Assembly: GCF_900188415.1 (NCBI RefSeq)
Contig: NZ_FZNV01000001.1
Coordinates: 216,837-280,836, forward strand
Reading direction: 5' to 3'
DNA: 64,000 nt
Source of the DNA: Maribacter sedimenticola
Lineage (GTDB): Bacteria > Bacteroidota > Bacteroidia > Flavobacteriales > Flavobacteriaceae
How positions within the stretch are numbered: the stretch's first letter is position 1; every line of letters starts with the position of its first letter. Made by a program: the position numbers and the translations under genes. Below are positions 45,881 through 54,847 of this stretch, piece after piece. The notes under the pieces are model-generated. The model did not search any database. It was not told the DNA's origin and saw nothing but the letters and a program-made list of their open reading frames with translations.

Positions 45881-46267
45881 ATGGTCTTAATAGCACAATT
45901 GGCTGGCGCTATTTTTGGAGTTTTAGCTATCATATTCGGTGCCTTTGGCGCACATTTATTAAAGAAAAAGTTTACCGAAGAACAATTAAACAGCTTTGAA
46001 AACGGAGTGAAATATCAAATGTATCATGCTTTGGTATTATTGATGTTAAGTTTTAATCTTAATTTGGATACCAGCCTGGAAAAAAATATGGTCTATTCTT
46101 TCATAATAGGCACTTTCCTATTTTCATTCAGTATATATGGCCTCTGTATAAGCGCATCCGCAGGAAAAAAAATCAGGCTATTAGGTCCTATAACACCTAT
46201 TGGGGGATTATTTCTGGTTCTAGGTTGGAGTTTTTTGTGTTACTACTTCATTAAAAATTTTATTTAA
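45881..46267 (+). CDS. DUF423 inner-membrane protein
   Basis: 128 residues with four hydrophobic helices. The start LAGAIFGVLAIIFGAFGAHLLKKKF is typical of DUF423 (YgdD-like). The function of the family is not established. Its stop shares TTAA (46264-46267) with the convergent downstream gene. Confidence 0.9.
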   Translation: MVLIAQLAGAIFGVLAIIFGAFGAHLLKKKFTEEQLNSFENGVKYQMYHALVLLMLSFNLNLDTSLEKNMVYSFIIGTFLFSFSIYGLCISASAGKKIRLLGPITPIGGLFLVLGWSFLCYYFIKNFI

Positions 46268-47796
46268 TCATCCAATTCAGAAGAAGTAAATTCCTTAATG
46301 GCCATATTAGGTTCCATAATGGTATGGCCTTTCCAAAAATTGGGGTCGTATTTTGGCATATAGGTAGGTAGCACATTATGGTTTTCCTCAAATGCATTAA
46401 ACTGGGTTTCGTTTATTTGTTTCGTATCGAATACCACTAGTTCATTTTTTTCAATATCGGTAAAAACAAGGTCCATTTTTCCCGATAGTTCATTTTGTTT
46501 GTTTCTTCCCTTAACGACTTTATTCTTTTCTATTATCTTAAGAGGTCGTTTAACGCCAATTCGTGTGCCGGTCTCTGTCTCAAAATATTGCAGTGCGTAT
46601 CTTCCCAATGTTTGTTTATGGAAAATTGCCTTTCCCTTGGTAAGGTAGGTATTGGTAGAAACCCCTAAAAGCTTAAATGAATGAACGGGTTTTATGTTCT
46701 CAAAATCGGCACGTAACAAAGCAAAGTCATCGGCATTGATATATAATGTTCCCCTATAGTCTGCGGAACCATCCGGTTGAAACTCCAGAACATAAACAGC
46801 ATCATTGCCCAAATAGGTAAATTCTTTTAGAGTGTACGTATATTTTCTGGGTTTGATGATAAAATTTAAGTCGGTATCCTCGTGTATGGGCAAGTTCTGT
46901 AGTAATTTGCCCAAGATTCCTTTCCTATAGTTGGCAAAATTTATTTTGCGCTTCTTGCTATTTTCTTGTTTGCGTTCAATTTCTTGATTTACGGCCGCAA
47001 TATCCGTAGAATCTATATCTGCCTCAAAAAGTTCGTCCGCATCTAGCTTTGTGCCAAAAAGGCCAGATTTAATCTTAAAATAGGAATCTGTCCTCACATT
47101 TTTTTTAATTATGTCGTTAAACTTCTCCTCAAGTTTTTCCATATCCATTTCCTTGCTCTTATCATAAAGTTCAGATGCTTTTATAAGTTCAAGTTTCTGT
47201 TCATCTTCCTCAAAACTGCCATAAAGATCACCAAGGATCTCCGTATAATAACTGTTGGATTTGGGTACCGTATAAATTATACTATCTATAAAATTTTGGT
47301 TTAATGCTTTTATAGTGGATTCTTTGACCTTAAAATCTGTCTTTACCATACGATTGTACGATGAATTCCTGTAAAAAAGGCGTTTTTTGGTATAATCAAA
47401 ATTATAATTGCTATTTAGGTTGTCATTGACCAACTCCATAATTTCATCTGCAGTGTAGTTTTTGTTAGATACTATAACCTCTCTTAGTTCTATGGCTTTG
47501 GGACTTAGTAAAATGGTATTAGTGGTAAAGTGCGACAAAGGTTTGGCTACGGATTTATAACCTATACAGGAGATAAAAAGAGAGTCTGTTTCTTGAACGG
47601 TTTTATCTAACATGAAATTAAAATTACCGTCTTCATTGGTAATTACGCCTTTATTGTTCAATAGTACCGTTACATAAGGTATAGGGGCTTTGGTTATGCT
47701 GTCAAGTACATTGGCGCTTAAATTTTGTGCTTTAACTATATCGCTATTGCACAATAAAAAGTACACGGGAAGAATAAATAGTAGTTTTTTGCTCAT
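46264..47796 (-). CDS. Secreted carboxypeptidase-like regulatory domain protein
   Basis: 510 residues with a signal peptide (ending VKAQ). An N-terminal CarboxypepD_reg-like domain (LSANVLDSITKAPIPYVTVLLNNKGVITNEDGNFNF, about 23-100) is followed by a large, mostly beta region without a TonB plug or barrel; a charged Lys/Glu segment lies about 225-290. This domain order is seen in many flavobacterial envelope proteins of unknown role. The gene is probably monocistronic and convergent with DUF423. Confidence 0.8.
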   Translation of the reverse strand: MSKKLLFILPVYFLLCNSDIVKAQNLSANVLDSITKAPIPYVTVLLNNKGVITNEDGNFNFMLDKTVQETDSLFISCIGYKSVAKPLSHFTTNTILLSPKAIELREVIVSNKNYTADEIMELVNDNLNSNYNFDYTKKRLFYRNSSYNRMVKTDFKVKESTIKALNQNFIDSIIYTVPKSNSYYTEILGDLYGSFEEDEQKLELIKASELYDKSKEMDMEKLEEKFNDIIKKNVRTDSYFKIKSGLFGTKLDADELFEADIDSTDIAAVNQEIERKQENSKKRKINFANYRKGILGKLLQNLPIHEDTDLNFIIKPRKYTYTLKEFTYLGNDAVYVLEFQPDGSADYRGTLYINADDFALLRADFENIKPVHSFKLLGVSTNTYLTKGKAIFHKQTLGRYALQYFETETGTRIGVKRPLKIIEKNKVVKGRNKQNELSGKMDLVFTDIEKNELVVFDTKQINETQFNAFEENHNVLPTYMPKYDPNFWKGHTIMEPNMAIKEFTSSELDD

Positions 47797-47923
47797 GGTT
47801 ATGGGTTATGCTCTCGCAATCTAAACGAACCAAGACAACAAACGTTACTATTTTACATACTGTTGGGAGTTATTTAGGCCTTATTTAACTTTTTAAATAA
47901 AATTGCGGAAAAATCAAGCGCAT

Positions 47924-48073
47924 TTAATGACAGCCACAATCATTTTGGCCACACGCTTTGTTATTCTTTTTTTTGGGATTCCATAAAGATTTAGGAATCA
48001 GAAATTTGTTGACGAGATAGACAATTGAAATCGACAATGTTATATATACCAAAATGTGCTGTAGCATATCCAT
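47924..48073 (-). CDS. FeoB-associated Cys-rich membrane protein
   Basis: 49 residues. An N-terminal helix (residues 4-25) places the protein in the membrane, followed by IPKSLWNPKKKNNK and a Cys-rich tail ACGQNDCGCH (Cys41, 46, 48). The ATG at 48073 is separated from the feoB stop by one base, so it is the third gene of feoA-feoB-X. This matches the small Cys-rich FeoB-associated proteins seen in Bacteroidota, a possible functional stand-in for FeoC. Too short for ordinary gene calling; found by reading behind feoB. Confidence 0.85.
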   Translation of the reverse strand: MDMLQHILVYITLSISIVYLVNKFLIPKSLWNPKKKNNKACGQNDCGCH

Positions 48074-48074
48074 T

Positions 48075-50273
48075 TTATTTTAATAATTGATAGGCGATGA
48101 ATGCAACAATATAAGCAAATAGACTCATAATTACCAATTGTCCTGCTGGCCATTTCCATGAATTGGTCTCTCTTTTCACCACTGCCAATGTACTCATACA
48201 CTGCATGGCAAATGCGTAGAACAATAGTAAGGAAATACCCGAAGCCAAATTGAACAATGGTTTGCCCGTTCTTGGGTCCACCTCTGCGGCCATTCTATAT
48301 TTTATGGTTTCCTCTTCATCATTGCCAACACTATAAATCGTTGCCAAGGTACCTACAAAGACCTCTCTTGCCGCAAAGGAAGTTAGTACCGCAATACCTA
48401 TTTTCCAATCATAGCCCAAAGGTCTAACGATAGGTTCAATAGCCTTGCCCATATATCCCATATAGGAGTGCTCCAGTTTATAACTGGCAATTTCTTGGTT
48501 AAGGGCCCGTTCTTTCAGTTCCTCAAGTTCAAGTTGTGCACGAATCTCATTATCGGCAGTGTTGGTACTAAGAGTTTGCTGTTTGTTTTTGATGTAGTCT
48601 TCGCTAAATGTAGTAAAACCCTCTTCCTTTACACGAGTGGTTACAATGCTTTCCGCATTTTTAAATTCATCTGAAAATCCGTTAGAACCAAGAAACCATA
48701 AAATAATGGAAATTGCCAAAATGATTTTACCCGCCCCAAAAACAAAACTTTTGGTTTTTTCCAAAACGGTATAACCAACATTTTTTAATAACGGTAATTT
48801 ATAGTTTGGCATTTCAACCACAAAAAACGACTTGCTTTTAATATTCATGACCTTGTTCAACACTAGGGCCGCTAAAATAGAAGCTCCAAATCCCAACAAA
48901 TACAATAACATTAAGGTCAAGGCTTTGTAGCTTAAGCCAAACAAGCTGCCTTCCGGTATGACCAGGGCAATTATAATTAAATACACGGGTAATCTTGCAG
49001 AGCAAGTGGTAAACGGGGTCACTAAAATAGTGATCAACCGTTCTTTCCAATTTTCAATGGTCCTAGTTGCCATAATTGCAGGTATGGCACATGCCGTACC
49101 GGATATTAAAGGAACTACACTTTTGCCACTTAACCCAAAAGGCCTCATTATTCTGTCCATTAAAAAAACGACCCTGCTCATGTAGCCCGTTTCTTCAAGT
49201 AAAGCTATAAACAAGAATAGAAACGCTATCTGTGGAATAAAGATGACAATACCACCAATACCTGCCAATATGCCCTCTGCTATTAAATTGGTGAACACCC
49301 CGGGTGGTAGGGTTTCCTTGACCCATTCCGTGGCAGAGGCAAAAAAGCCATCAATTAAATCCATGGGATATTCGCTCCAACCATAGATGGCCTGAAAAAT
49401 GGTCAATAATATCAAAAAGAAAATCAGGTACCCAAAAACTTTATGGGTCAATATCTTGTCTAAAGTTGCCCTAAAACCTTTTGCCGCATTGACGTCTACC
49501 TTATACGTTTCCTTTAGAATACCATTTATGAACTGATATCTTAATATGGTCTCTTTTTGTTGAAGTCGCTTTAGTTCAGATTTAGATTTTGTAGCAAACG
49601 AAGAAGTGTCCTTGATCAATGTTTTTTCAATAGGCATAAAGTTGACATCTTGGGTAATGACCAACCATAATTTATAAACATCTTCTTTGGGAAATGCTGC
49701 CCTTAAACGCTCAAAATATTCTGGGTCTATAACAGATGCATCTACATTTTGTGCCTTTGACAGGTTCTTGTAATCTGCAATCAACACTTTTAAGGTTTCA
49801 ATACCCGTACCCTTTCTTGTGCTGACCAAAGCAATTTTGGAGTTGAGCTTTTTTTCCAAAAGCTCAATATCAATAGAAATACCTTTTCTGGACATACGAT
49901 CGGCCATATTGATGACCAAAATGGCAGGTATCTTTAAATCTTTTATTTGTGTAAAGAGGAGTAGGTTCCTTTTAAGGTTTTCTACATCTGTGACCACTAC
50001 GGCTACATCTGGATGGTCCTTGTCGTTTTTATTCAACAACAATTCTACGGCTACGCTTTCATCCAATGACGTTGTATTTAAGCTATAGGTGCCGGGCAGG
50101 TCCAAAATATGGGCCTTTACCCCTCTGGGAAGCTTACAAATACCTTCTTTTTTTTCTACCGTAATACCGGGATAATTACCAACTTTCTGGTTTAGTCCGG
50201 TCAATTGGTTAAAAACGGATGTTTTACCTGTGTTGGGATTCCCTATTAGGGCTACATTGATTTGTTTGCTCAT
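48075..50273 (-). CDS. feoB: Ferrous iron transporter FeoB
   Basis: 732 residues. The N-terminal G-protein domain has G1 GNPNTGKT at residues 11-18, G3 DLPGTYSL and G4 NMAD. A charged linker region and two gate-containing membrane halves follow, about residues 280-720. It imports Fe2+ across the inner membrane. The start ATG overlaps the feoA stop by four bases, and a 49-residue Cys-rich gene follows. Confidence 0.97.
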   Translation of the reverse strand: MSKQINVALIGNPNTGKTSVFNQLTGLNQKVGNYPGITVEKKEGICKLPRGVKAHILDLPGTYSLNTTSLDESVAVELLLNKNDKDHPDVAVVVTDVENLKRNLLLFTQIKDLKIPAILVINMADRMSRKGISIDIELLEKKLNSKIALVSTRKGTGIETLKVLIADYKNLSKAQNVDASVIDPEYFERLRAAFPKEDVYKLWLVITQDVNFMPIEKTLIKDTSSFATKSKSELKRLQQKETILRYQFINGILKETYKVDVNAAKGFRATLDKILTHKVFGYLIFFLILLTIFQAIYGWSEYPMDLIDGFFASATEWVKETLPPGVFTNLIAEGILAGIGGIVIFIPQIAFLFLFIALLEETGYMSRVVFLMDRIMRPFGLSGKSVVPLISGTACAIPAIMATRTIENWKERLITILVTPFTTCSARLPVYLIIIALVIPEGSLFGLSYKALTLMLLYLLGFGASILAALVLNKVMNIKSKSFFVVEMPNYKLPLLKNVGYTVLEKTKSFVFGAGKIILAISIILWFLGSNGFSDEFKNAESIVTTRVKEEGFTTFSEDYIKNKQQTLSTNTADNEIRAQLELEELKERALNQEIASYKLEHSYMGYMGKAIEPIVRPLGYDWKIGIAVLTSFAAREVFVGTLATIYSVGNDEEETIKYRMAAEVDPRTGKPLFNLASGISLLLFYAFAMQCMSTLAVVKRETNSWKWPAGQLVIMSLFAYIVAFIAYQLLK

Positions 50274-50515
50274 ATAACCACATTGTCTTCAATGATTTCC
50301 AAAGCTATATGAAGCGCCATTTCCCTTCTAATGGCAATATGAGACCCGTTAACGTTGATGTAAATAGGGTCTTTTAACGGAGCCACCTGTACCAATTCTA
50401 CCATATTTCCGGGCAGGCAACCCATTTCCAATAACTTTATGGGCAGCAAATCTTCGGTAAATTCCTTAATGATTCCCTTCTGACCTCTCCTTAAATGTGC
50501 TACGGTAGTTTCCAA
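50270..50515 (-). CDS. feoA: FeoA domain protein
   Basis: 81-residue SH3-like FeoA, a cytoplasmic partner of FeoB. The body reads LRRGQKGIIKEFTEDLLPIKLLEMGCLPGNMVELVQVAPLKDPIYINVNGSHIAIRREMA, typical of the family. The start appears to be a TTG at 50515; no in-frame ATG precedes the conserved part. A TAnnTTTG box lies 28 bases upstream. Confidence 0.93.
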   Translation of the reverse strand: METTVAHLRRGQKGIIKEFTEDLLPIKLLEMGCLPGNMVELVQVAPLKDPIYINVNGSHIAIRREMALHIALEIIEDNVVI

Positions 50516-50543
50516 TCTTTATTTAGATTCATTATAAGTAAGG

Positions 50544-50551
50544 CAAAAGTA
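50544..50551 (-). promoter_or_regulatory. Putative -7 box for feoAB
   Basis: Minus-strand TACTTTTG fits TAnnTTTG, 28 bases upstream of the feoA TTG. No DtxR-type palindrome like that at 42756 was found here. Confidence 0.4.
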
Positions 50552-50623
50552 ACGGAAATAATCCAATTAATAAATTATTATAACCTATAAATAGCCCCAA
50601 ATGGTATAAAGTACCGCCCTGTT

Positions 50624-51298
50624 TTAGTCCTTGTAAGAAGCCTTTAATATATCAAGGTCTGTCATAAGTTGATCAATGTCCTCAGTATTTGTACCATCAT
50701 AAAAGCCCCTAATTCTTTTTTCCTTATCCACCAAAATGAAATTCTCGGTATGGATCATATCAAAAGGGCCTCCGTCCCCATCGGTCTTTACCGCCAAATA
50801 GGATTTACGGGCAAGTTCATAGATTTGTTTTTTGTCTCCGGTAACCAAATTCCATCTACTATCGTCAACTCCTTTTTCTATTGCATATTTTTTAAGCTGT
50901 GCTACGCTATCTATTTCTGGCGTAACGGTATGTGATAACAATAATACCTCATTATCGTTTCCTAATCGTTGCTGTATCAAAGCCATGTTCTTGGTCATAA
51001 TAGGGCAAATTGTTGGGCAGGTGGTAAAGAAGAAATCGGCTATATAGATTTTATCCTTATAGTTTTCCTGTGTAATAGTCTGACCATTTTGGTTGGTCAA
51101 GGAAAAATTGGAAATTGTATGGTATTTACGTACATGTTGTATTTCTTGTGGTACTAATTCTGCATTGACCATGGCAGGGGTATACACCGGTAAAAGCTCT
51201 TTAGGTGTCAAAGCATTATAAAATAGGTAAATAATCACTCCAGAGACTCCAATGAGTACCGCACCAAAAAGCTTGAATTTACCGAAAAAAGAACGCAT
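50624..51298 (-). CDS. SCO1/SenC-family copper/redox protein
   Basis: 224 residues from the ATG at 51298 (MRSFFGKFKLFGAVLIG). One N-terminal membrane anchor (about 9-26) is followed by a thioredoxin-like domain with CPTIC at residues 94-98 and a conserved copper-ligand His near residue 183 (DMIHTENFILVD). SCO1 proteins deliver copper to cytochrome oxidase CuA or act in redox maintenance. It is divergent from rseP; the open frame extends past the ATG into the intergenic region and I rejected the longer start. Confidence 0.92.
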   Translation of the reverse strand: MRSFFGKFKLFGAVLIGVSGVIIYLFYNALTPKELLPVYTPAMVNAELVPQEIQHVRKYHTISNFSLTNQNGQTITQENYKDKIYIADFFFTTCPTICPIMTKNMALIQQRLGNDNEVLLLSHTVTPEIDSVAQLKKYAIEKGVDDSRWNLVTGDKKQIYELARKSYLAVKTDGDGGPFDMIHTENFILVDKEKRIRGFYDGTNTEDIDQLMTDLDILKASYKD

Positions 51299-51426
51299 TA
51301 TCTTTTTTGTGTAAAGGTACGTTAGCCTATGCAGGATTTCAAGAAAACTAGGACTAATGGCTGCCAAAATATTCATAAAAAATGCTGAGTGTGAACGGTT
51401 TCTTTTTTTAAGCGGCCGTAAAAATG

Positions 51427-51434
51427 TACTTTTG
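51427..51434 (+). promoter_or_regulatory. Putative -7 box for rseP
   Basis: TACTTTTG fits TAnnTTTG and lies 27 bases upstream of the ATG at 51462. The longer frame start at 51357 would put this box inside the gene. Confidence 0.4.
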
Positions 51435-51461
51435 TCCGATTTTAATTTTCACGAAGAAAGA

Positions 51462-52814
51462 ATGAGTCCCATTATAATTAAGACAATACAATTTTTTTTA
51501 AGCCTTTCATTGCTTATAGTCCTACATGAGTTAGGCCATTTTATCCCAGCAAAATATTTTAAGACCAGAGTAGAGAAATTCTATTTGTTCTTTGATGTAA
51601 AATTTGCGCTTTTCAAAAAGAAAATAGGGGAGACCGAATATGGTATTGGTTGGTTGCCTTTAGGCGGATATGTAAAAATATCCGGGATGATAGATGAGAG
51701 CATGGATAAGGAAGCCATGGCAGAGGAGCCGAAAGAATGGGAGTTTAGAAGCAAACCGGCTTGGCAACGTTTAATCATCATGTTGGGGGGTGTTACCGTA
51801 AATTTCATCTTGGCGGTATTTATCTTTATTGGTTTAGTCTTTACCTATGGTGAGGAGTATATTGCCAACGATAGTCTTAAAGATGGTATTTGGGTGACAG
51901 AGCCTGTTCTAGGAGATGCTTTGGGCGTACAGACCGGGGATAAGATTCTTGCCGTAGACGGCAATAAAATTAAAGCCCTGAACAGAATTGTTCCTGAATT
52001 GGTTTATGGTGAAACGATTACTATTGAACGTGATGGTGCTATCATTGAAAAGGAAATTCCGGTAGATTTTATTGAAACAATTTCTGACAATAAGGTGAAT
52101 GCACGTTTTATAAGCCAAAGAAGTCCCTTTATCATTAATAATATCCCTAAAAAATCTCCTAATGTTACAACAGGTTTTGAAAAGGGAGATGCGCTTGTTG
52201 AAATTGAGGGCAACCCGGTTGAATATCTTGATCAGGTATCTCCATACTTAGAAGCGAATAAAGGTAAAACCTTGGATGTTGTAGTCAATAGAAACGGAAC
52301 CAGGGTTCCTTTACGGGCAAAAGTTTCCGATGAAGGAAAATTGGGCGTTAGTCTAGGATTTGATACTTATCAAGAATATGGTGAAAAGGGATATTTTAAA
52401 GTGGAGACCTTAAATTATTCTTTTTTGGAGTCTATACCTGCGGGATGGAACAAAGGGGTAAAAACCTTGACCGATTATATTAAGGGGATGAAAAAGATTT
52501 TCAATCCTGATACTGGTGCTTATAAAGAAGTAGGTGGTTTTGCGGCGATTGGAGGCATGTTTCCAGATACATGGAACTGGCCCGCCTTTTGGGGAACAAC
52601 GGCTTTTATATCCATTATCTTGGCGTTTATGAACATACTTCCTATTCCTGCCCTAGATGGTGGTCATGTGATGTTCCTGCTTTATGAAATGGTTACAGGT
52701 AGAAAGCCTAGTGATAAGTTTTTGGAGTATGCCCAAATAACGGGTTTCTTTATTTTGGTAGCACTTTTACTGTTCGCAAATGGTAACGATGTTTATAAAT
52801 GGTTATTTAAATAA
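51462..52814 (+). CDS. rseP: Site-2 intramembrane zinc protease
   Basis: 450 residues from ATG 51462 (MSPIIIKTIQFF). The zinc motif HELGH is at residues 22-26 and the second metal ligand is in the LDGGH-type motif PIPALDGGHVM near residue 398. Two PDZ-like domains occupy about 165-310. It cleaves anti-sigma factors and signal-peptide remnants within the membrane. The substrate is not visible; the ECF sigma/membrane pair at 24 kb is one candidate only by inference. Confidence 0.95.
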   Translation: MSPIIIKTIQFFLSLSLLIVLHELGHFIPAKYFKTRVEKFYLFFDVKFALFKKKIGETEYGIGWLPLGGYVKISGMIDESMDKEAMAEEPKEWEFRSKPAWQRLIIMLGGVTVNFILAVFIFIGLVFTYGEEYIANDSLKDGIWVTEPVLGDALGVQTGDKILAVDGNKIKALNRIVPELVYGETITIERDGAIIEKEIPVDFIETISDNKVNARFISQRSPFIINNIPKKSPNVTTGFEKGDALVEIEGNPVEYLDQVSPYLEANKGKTLDVVVNRNGTRVPLRAKVSDEGKLGVSLGFDTYQEYGEKGYFKVETLNYSFLESIPAGWNKGVKTLTDYIKGMKKIFNPDTGAYKEVGGFAAIGGMFPDTWNWPAFWGTTAFISIILAFMNILPIPALDGGHVMFLLYEMVTGRKPSDKFLEYAQITGFFILVALLLFANGNDVYKWLFK

Positions 52815-52833
52815 AAAAACAATTATTATTTAT

Positions 52834-52863
52834 TTGGCGAATTTCAAAAAACTACTATATTTG
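52834..52863 (+). promoter_or_regulatory. Promoter of tRNA-Asn
   Basis: TTG (52834-52836), exactly 19 bases, then TATATTTG (52856-52863). A textbook Bacteroidota promoter, 33 bases before the mature tRNA 5' end. Confidence 0.88.
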
Positions 52864-52864
52864 C

Positions 52865-52890
52865 ACCCGCTTTAGGAAACTAAAACGGGT
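52865..52890 (+). other. Hairpin in the tRNA-Asn precursor leader
   Basis: ACCCG C TTTAG, loop GAAA, CTAAA A CGGGT: an 11-base stem with one C-A mismatch and a GNRA tetraloop. It lies between the promoter and the tRNA 5' end and would be cut off by RNase P. Confidence 0.55.
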
Positions 52891-52895
52891 TATTT

Positions 52896-52969
52896 TCCTC
52901 CTTAGCTCAGTTGGTTAGAGCATCTGACTGTTAATCAGAGGGTCCTTGGTTCGAGCCCAAGAGGGGGAG
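52896..52969 (+). tRNA. tRNA-Asn (GTT anticodon)
   Basis: 74 bases. Acceptor stem TCCTCCT pairs with AGGGGGA (one G-U), discriminator G. D-arm GCTCAGTTGGTTAGAGC, anticodon arm CTGACT-GTT-AATCAG, T-arm CTTGG-TTCGAGC-CCAAG. The GTT anticodon reads AAC/AAU. CCA is not encoded. Preceded by a clear promoter and followed by a terminator. Confidence 0.97.
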
Positions 52970-52979
52970 CAAAAAGCGA

Positions 52980-53009
52980 AAGCCTTATCAAATTTGATAA
53001 GGCTTTTTT
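52980..53009 (+). terminator. Terminator of tRNA-Asn
   Basis: Perfect 13-base stem AAGCCTTATCAAA/TTTGATAAGGCTT (52980-53005) followed by four more T. It ends the tRNA transcript. Confidence 0.9.
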
Positions 53010-53056
53010 GTTTTATGCTGTGCTGTAATAAGATAAGGGTAACTGGTCATTACGGA

Positions 53057-54838
53057 CTAATCTAGTTGTTGTGCCACTACCGTAATTTTTTTGGATACGG
53101 TTAGCGGCTTACCGTATGATGTAAAACCGTTTAATGTTATTTCAAAATCCCCATCAAGGTCAGAAGTGTAGAATTCAAATTCATACGTACTTTCGTTAAT
53201 CTTTAATTGCGGTTGCCAAAACAATAAGTTTCTATAGTCTGGTATACGTTCATAAGAGGTATCTTCCGTTAGATATTTTTGTACAAAATAATTTTTTTTG
53301 GACACTGGCCTTTCAAAAGGAACTACGGTACTATTGGGAGCGCTATAACCTTCAACGTAATCTCCCTTAAAGGTTTCAATAGATACAATTCCTTGATAGT
53401 CTTTTTGGCCCAAACGAAACTGATCTCTTATCAAACTAATTTTTTCAATAGTTCGGGCATCCATATTTCGTATTTCACTATGTTGGGGAATAAATACGCC
53501 ATCCACCAAAACAATAGCGGGAAAATCGTTGTACTGCTCATTATAGTCCTTAAAATCTTGGGAAACCTTTATATAATCCTTAACCTGGTCGTTCTTTCTA
53601 TAACCGGAGTATTCGACCACTTCTTTTAGGGTTTCCTCAAAAGTAGGGAAACGGGTATACTCTTCTAAAAGAACTACCTCTGGTATTCCTCCGTCAAATG
53701 GGTCAATGGGATCGCTGGCCAGAATAGAGTCTGGTTTTGCGGTAAAAAACTGGTTTTCTATTTGGTTTGCAATGCTACGGTCCTTTATTGATTGTGCCAT
53801 TTTTTCGGTGAGTACAAAATCTGAAAATGATAAACCTGTAAGGTCCAATTTTCTTGTACTGGATTTTTCAACCGTATAACTTTTATCTTGATTTTCTATT
53901 TGAACTATAGCCATGGCATGCTTGTGGTCCTTAATGAAATAGGAATAAAAATTACCCTTATCGTCCGTTTGTGAAAACTTCAGTAAAAACTCTTTACCAG
54001 GTATTGAGATGACCACGGGTATATTGGGTACAGGTACCTTAGTCTCCTTATCCACAACTTTTCCAAAGAAAAGTTCACCACGCTGTTCCGGTAAAAAAAT
54101 ACTATCACCTACCGCTTGTGTAATCTGTTTATTGGCATTAAAGTAATTTGTGGCATACGTGGTAGCCTCTAAAGCGGGCGTACTGTTAAGTTCATCAATT
54201 TTCTTGACTTTTATGCTATAGGTTCCATAGCCTAATGGACCTTTATAATTTTTAATGGTCAACCCTACTTTTTCCCTTGTTTGGTAGGTAGATTTATTGG
54301 TAGAAAGGGCTATTGTGGCAGAATCTATGCTTTTTTTTGTTTCCTTTTCATCCACATAATTTTCTAAATGCGTATTGGACATGGGAAGTAGGGCAGTTTG
54401 GTCCGCTAAATAAGGGTTTATAACAATAATATCATCTTTAAAGACTTGGGATAGACCAGCGTTTTTCATCCATTGTGTATACCCTAATAATTTGTATTTA
54501 CCAGATGGAATTTCAGTGGTCACAAAAAAATCTCCTGCACCATGGCCTTTTGCCAGTTTAATCTTGTGTTCAAAAATGAATTGCTTGGATTCGTTGACCA
54601 ATGCCACGTAACCAATTTTACTCACATCTGTAAGTTTATTGGTCTGTGCATTGAAAAAGTGTACACTATAATACAAATATTCACCAGATAGAAGAATAGG
54701 TCCATTGTGATCAATATAGGCTTTTTCTTGGGGTACTTTTTTAAGTTTTAAAAGATCGGCACCATCCTTTATTACATATTGGGCTTGAGCATAAAAAACA
54801 CTCAACAGAAATAAGATGGCTATAGTTTTTATTTTCAT
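53057..54838 (-). CDS. Macroglobulin-like/TonB-plug-like surface protein of the DUF4249 triad
   Basis: 593 residues with a signal peptide (ending AQAQ). The N-terminal part (about 40-145) looks like an alpha-2-macroglobulin MG domain, LLSGEYLYYSVHFFNAQT and EIPSGKYKLLGYTQWMKNAG. A plug-like segment, AIVLVDGVFI, ARTIEKISLIR, GIVSIETFKG, lies near 440-490, with no barrel. It is 9 bases downstream of the DUF4249 gene in a three-gene operon led by a TonB receptor. Function unknown; surface location inferred. Confidence 0.75.
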   Translation of the reverse strand: MKIKTIAILFLLSVFYAQAQYVIKDGADLLKLKKVPQEKAYIDHNGPILLSGEYLYYSVHFFNAQTNKLTDVSKIGYVALVNESKQFIFEHKIKLAKGHGAGDFFVTTEIPSGKYKLLGYTQWMKNAGLSQVFKDDIIVINPYLADQTALLPMSNTHLENYVDEKETKKSIDSATIALSTNKSTYQTREKVGLTIKNYKGPLGYGTYSIKVKKIDELNSTPALEATTYATNYFNANKQITQAVGDSIFLPEQRGELFFGKVVDKETKVPVPNIPVVISIPGKEFLLKFSQTDDKGNFYSYFIKDHKHAMAIVQIENQDKSYTVEKSSTRKLDLTGLSFSDFVLTEKMAQSIKDRSIANQIENQFFTAKPDSILASDPIDPFDGGIPEVVLLEEYTRFPTFEETLKEVVEYSGYRKNDQVKDYIKVSQDFKDYNEQYNDFPAIVLVDGVFIPQHSEIRNMDARTIEKISLIRDQFRLGQKDYQGIVSIETFKGDYVEGYSAPNSTVVPFERPVSKKNYFVQKYLTEDTSYERIPDYRNLLFWQPQLKINESTYEFEFYTSDLDGDFEITLNGFTSYGKPLTVSKKITVVAQQLD

Positions 54839-54847
54839 ATCATTAAT

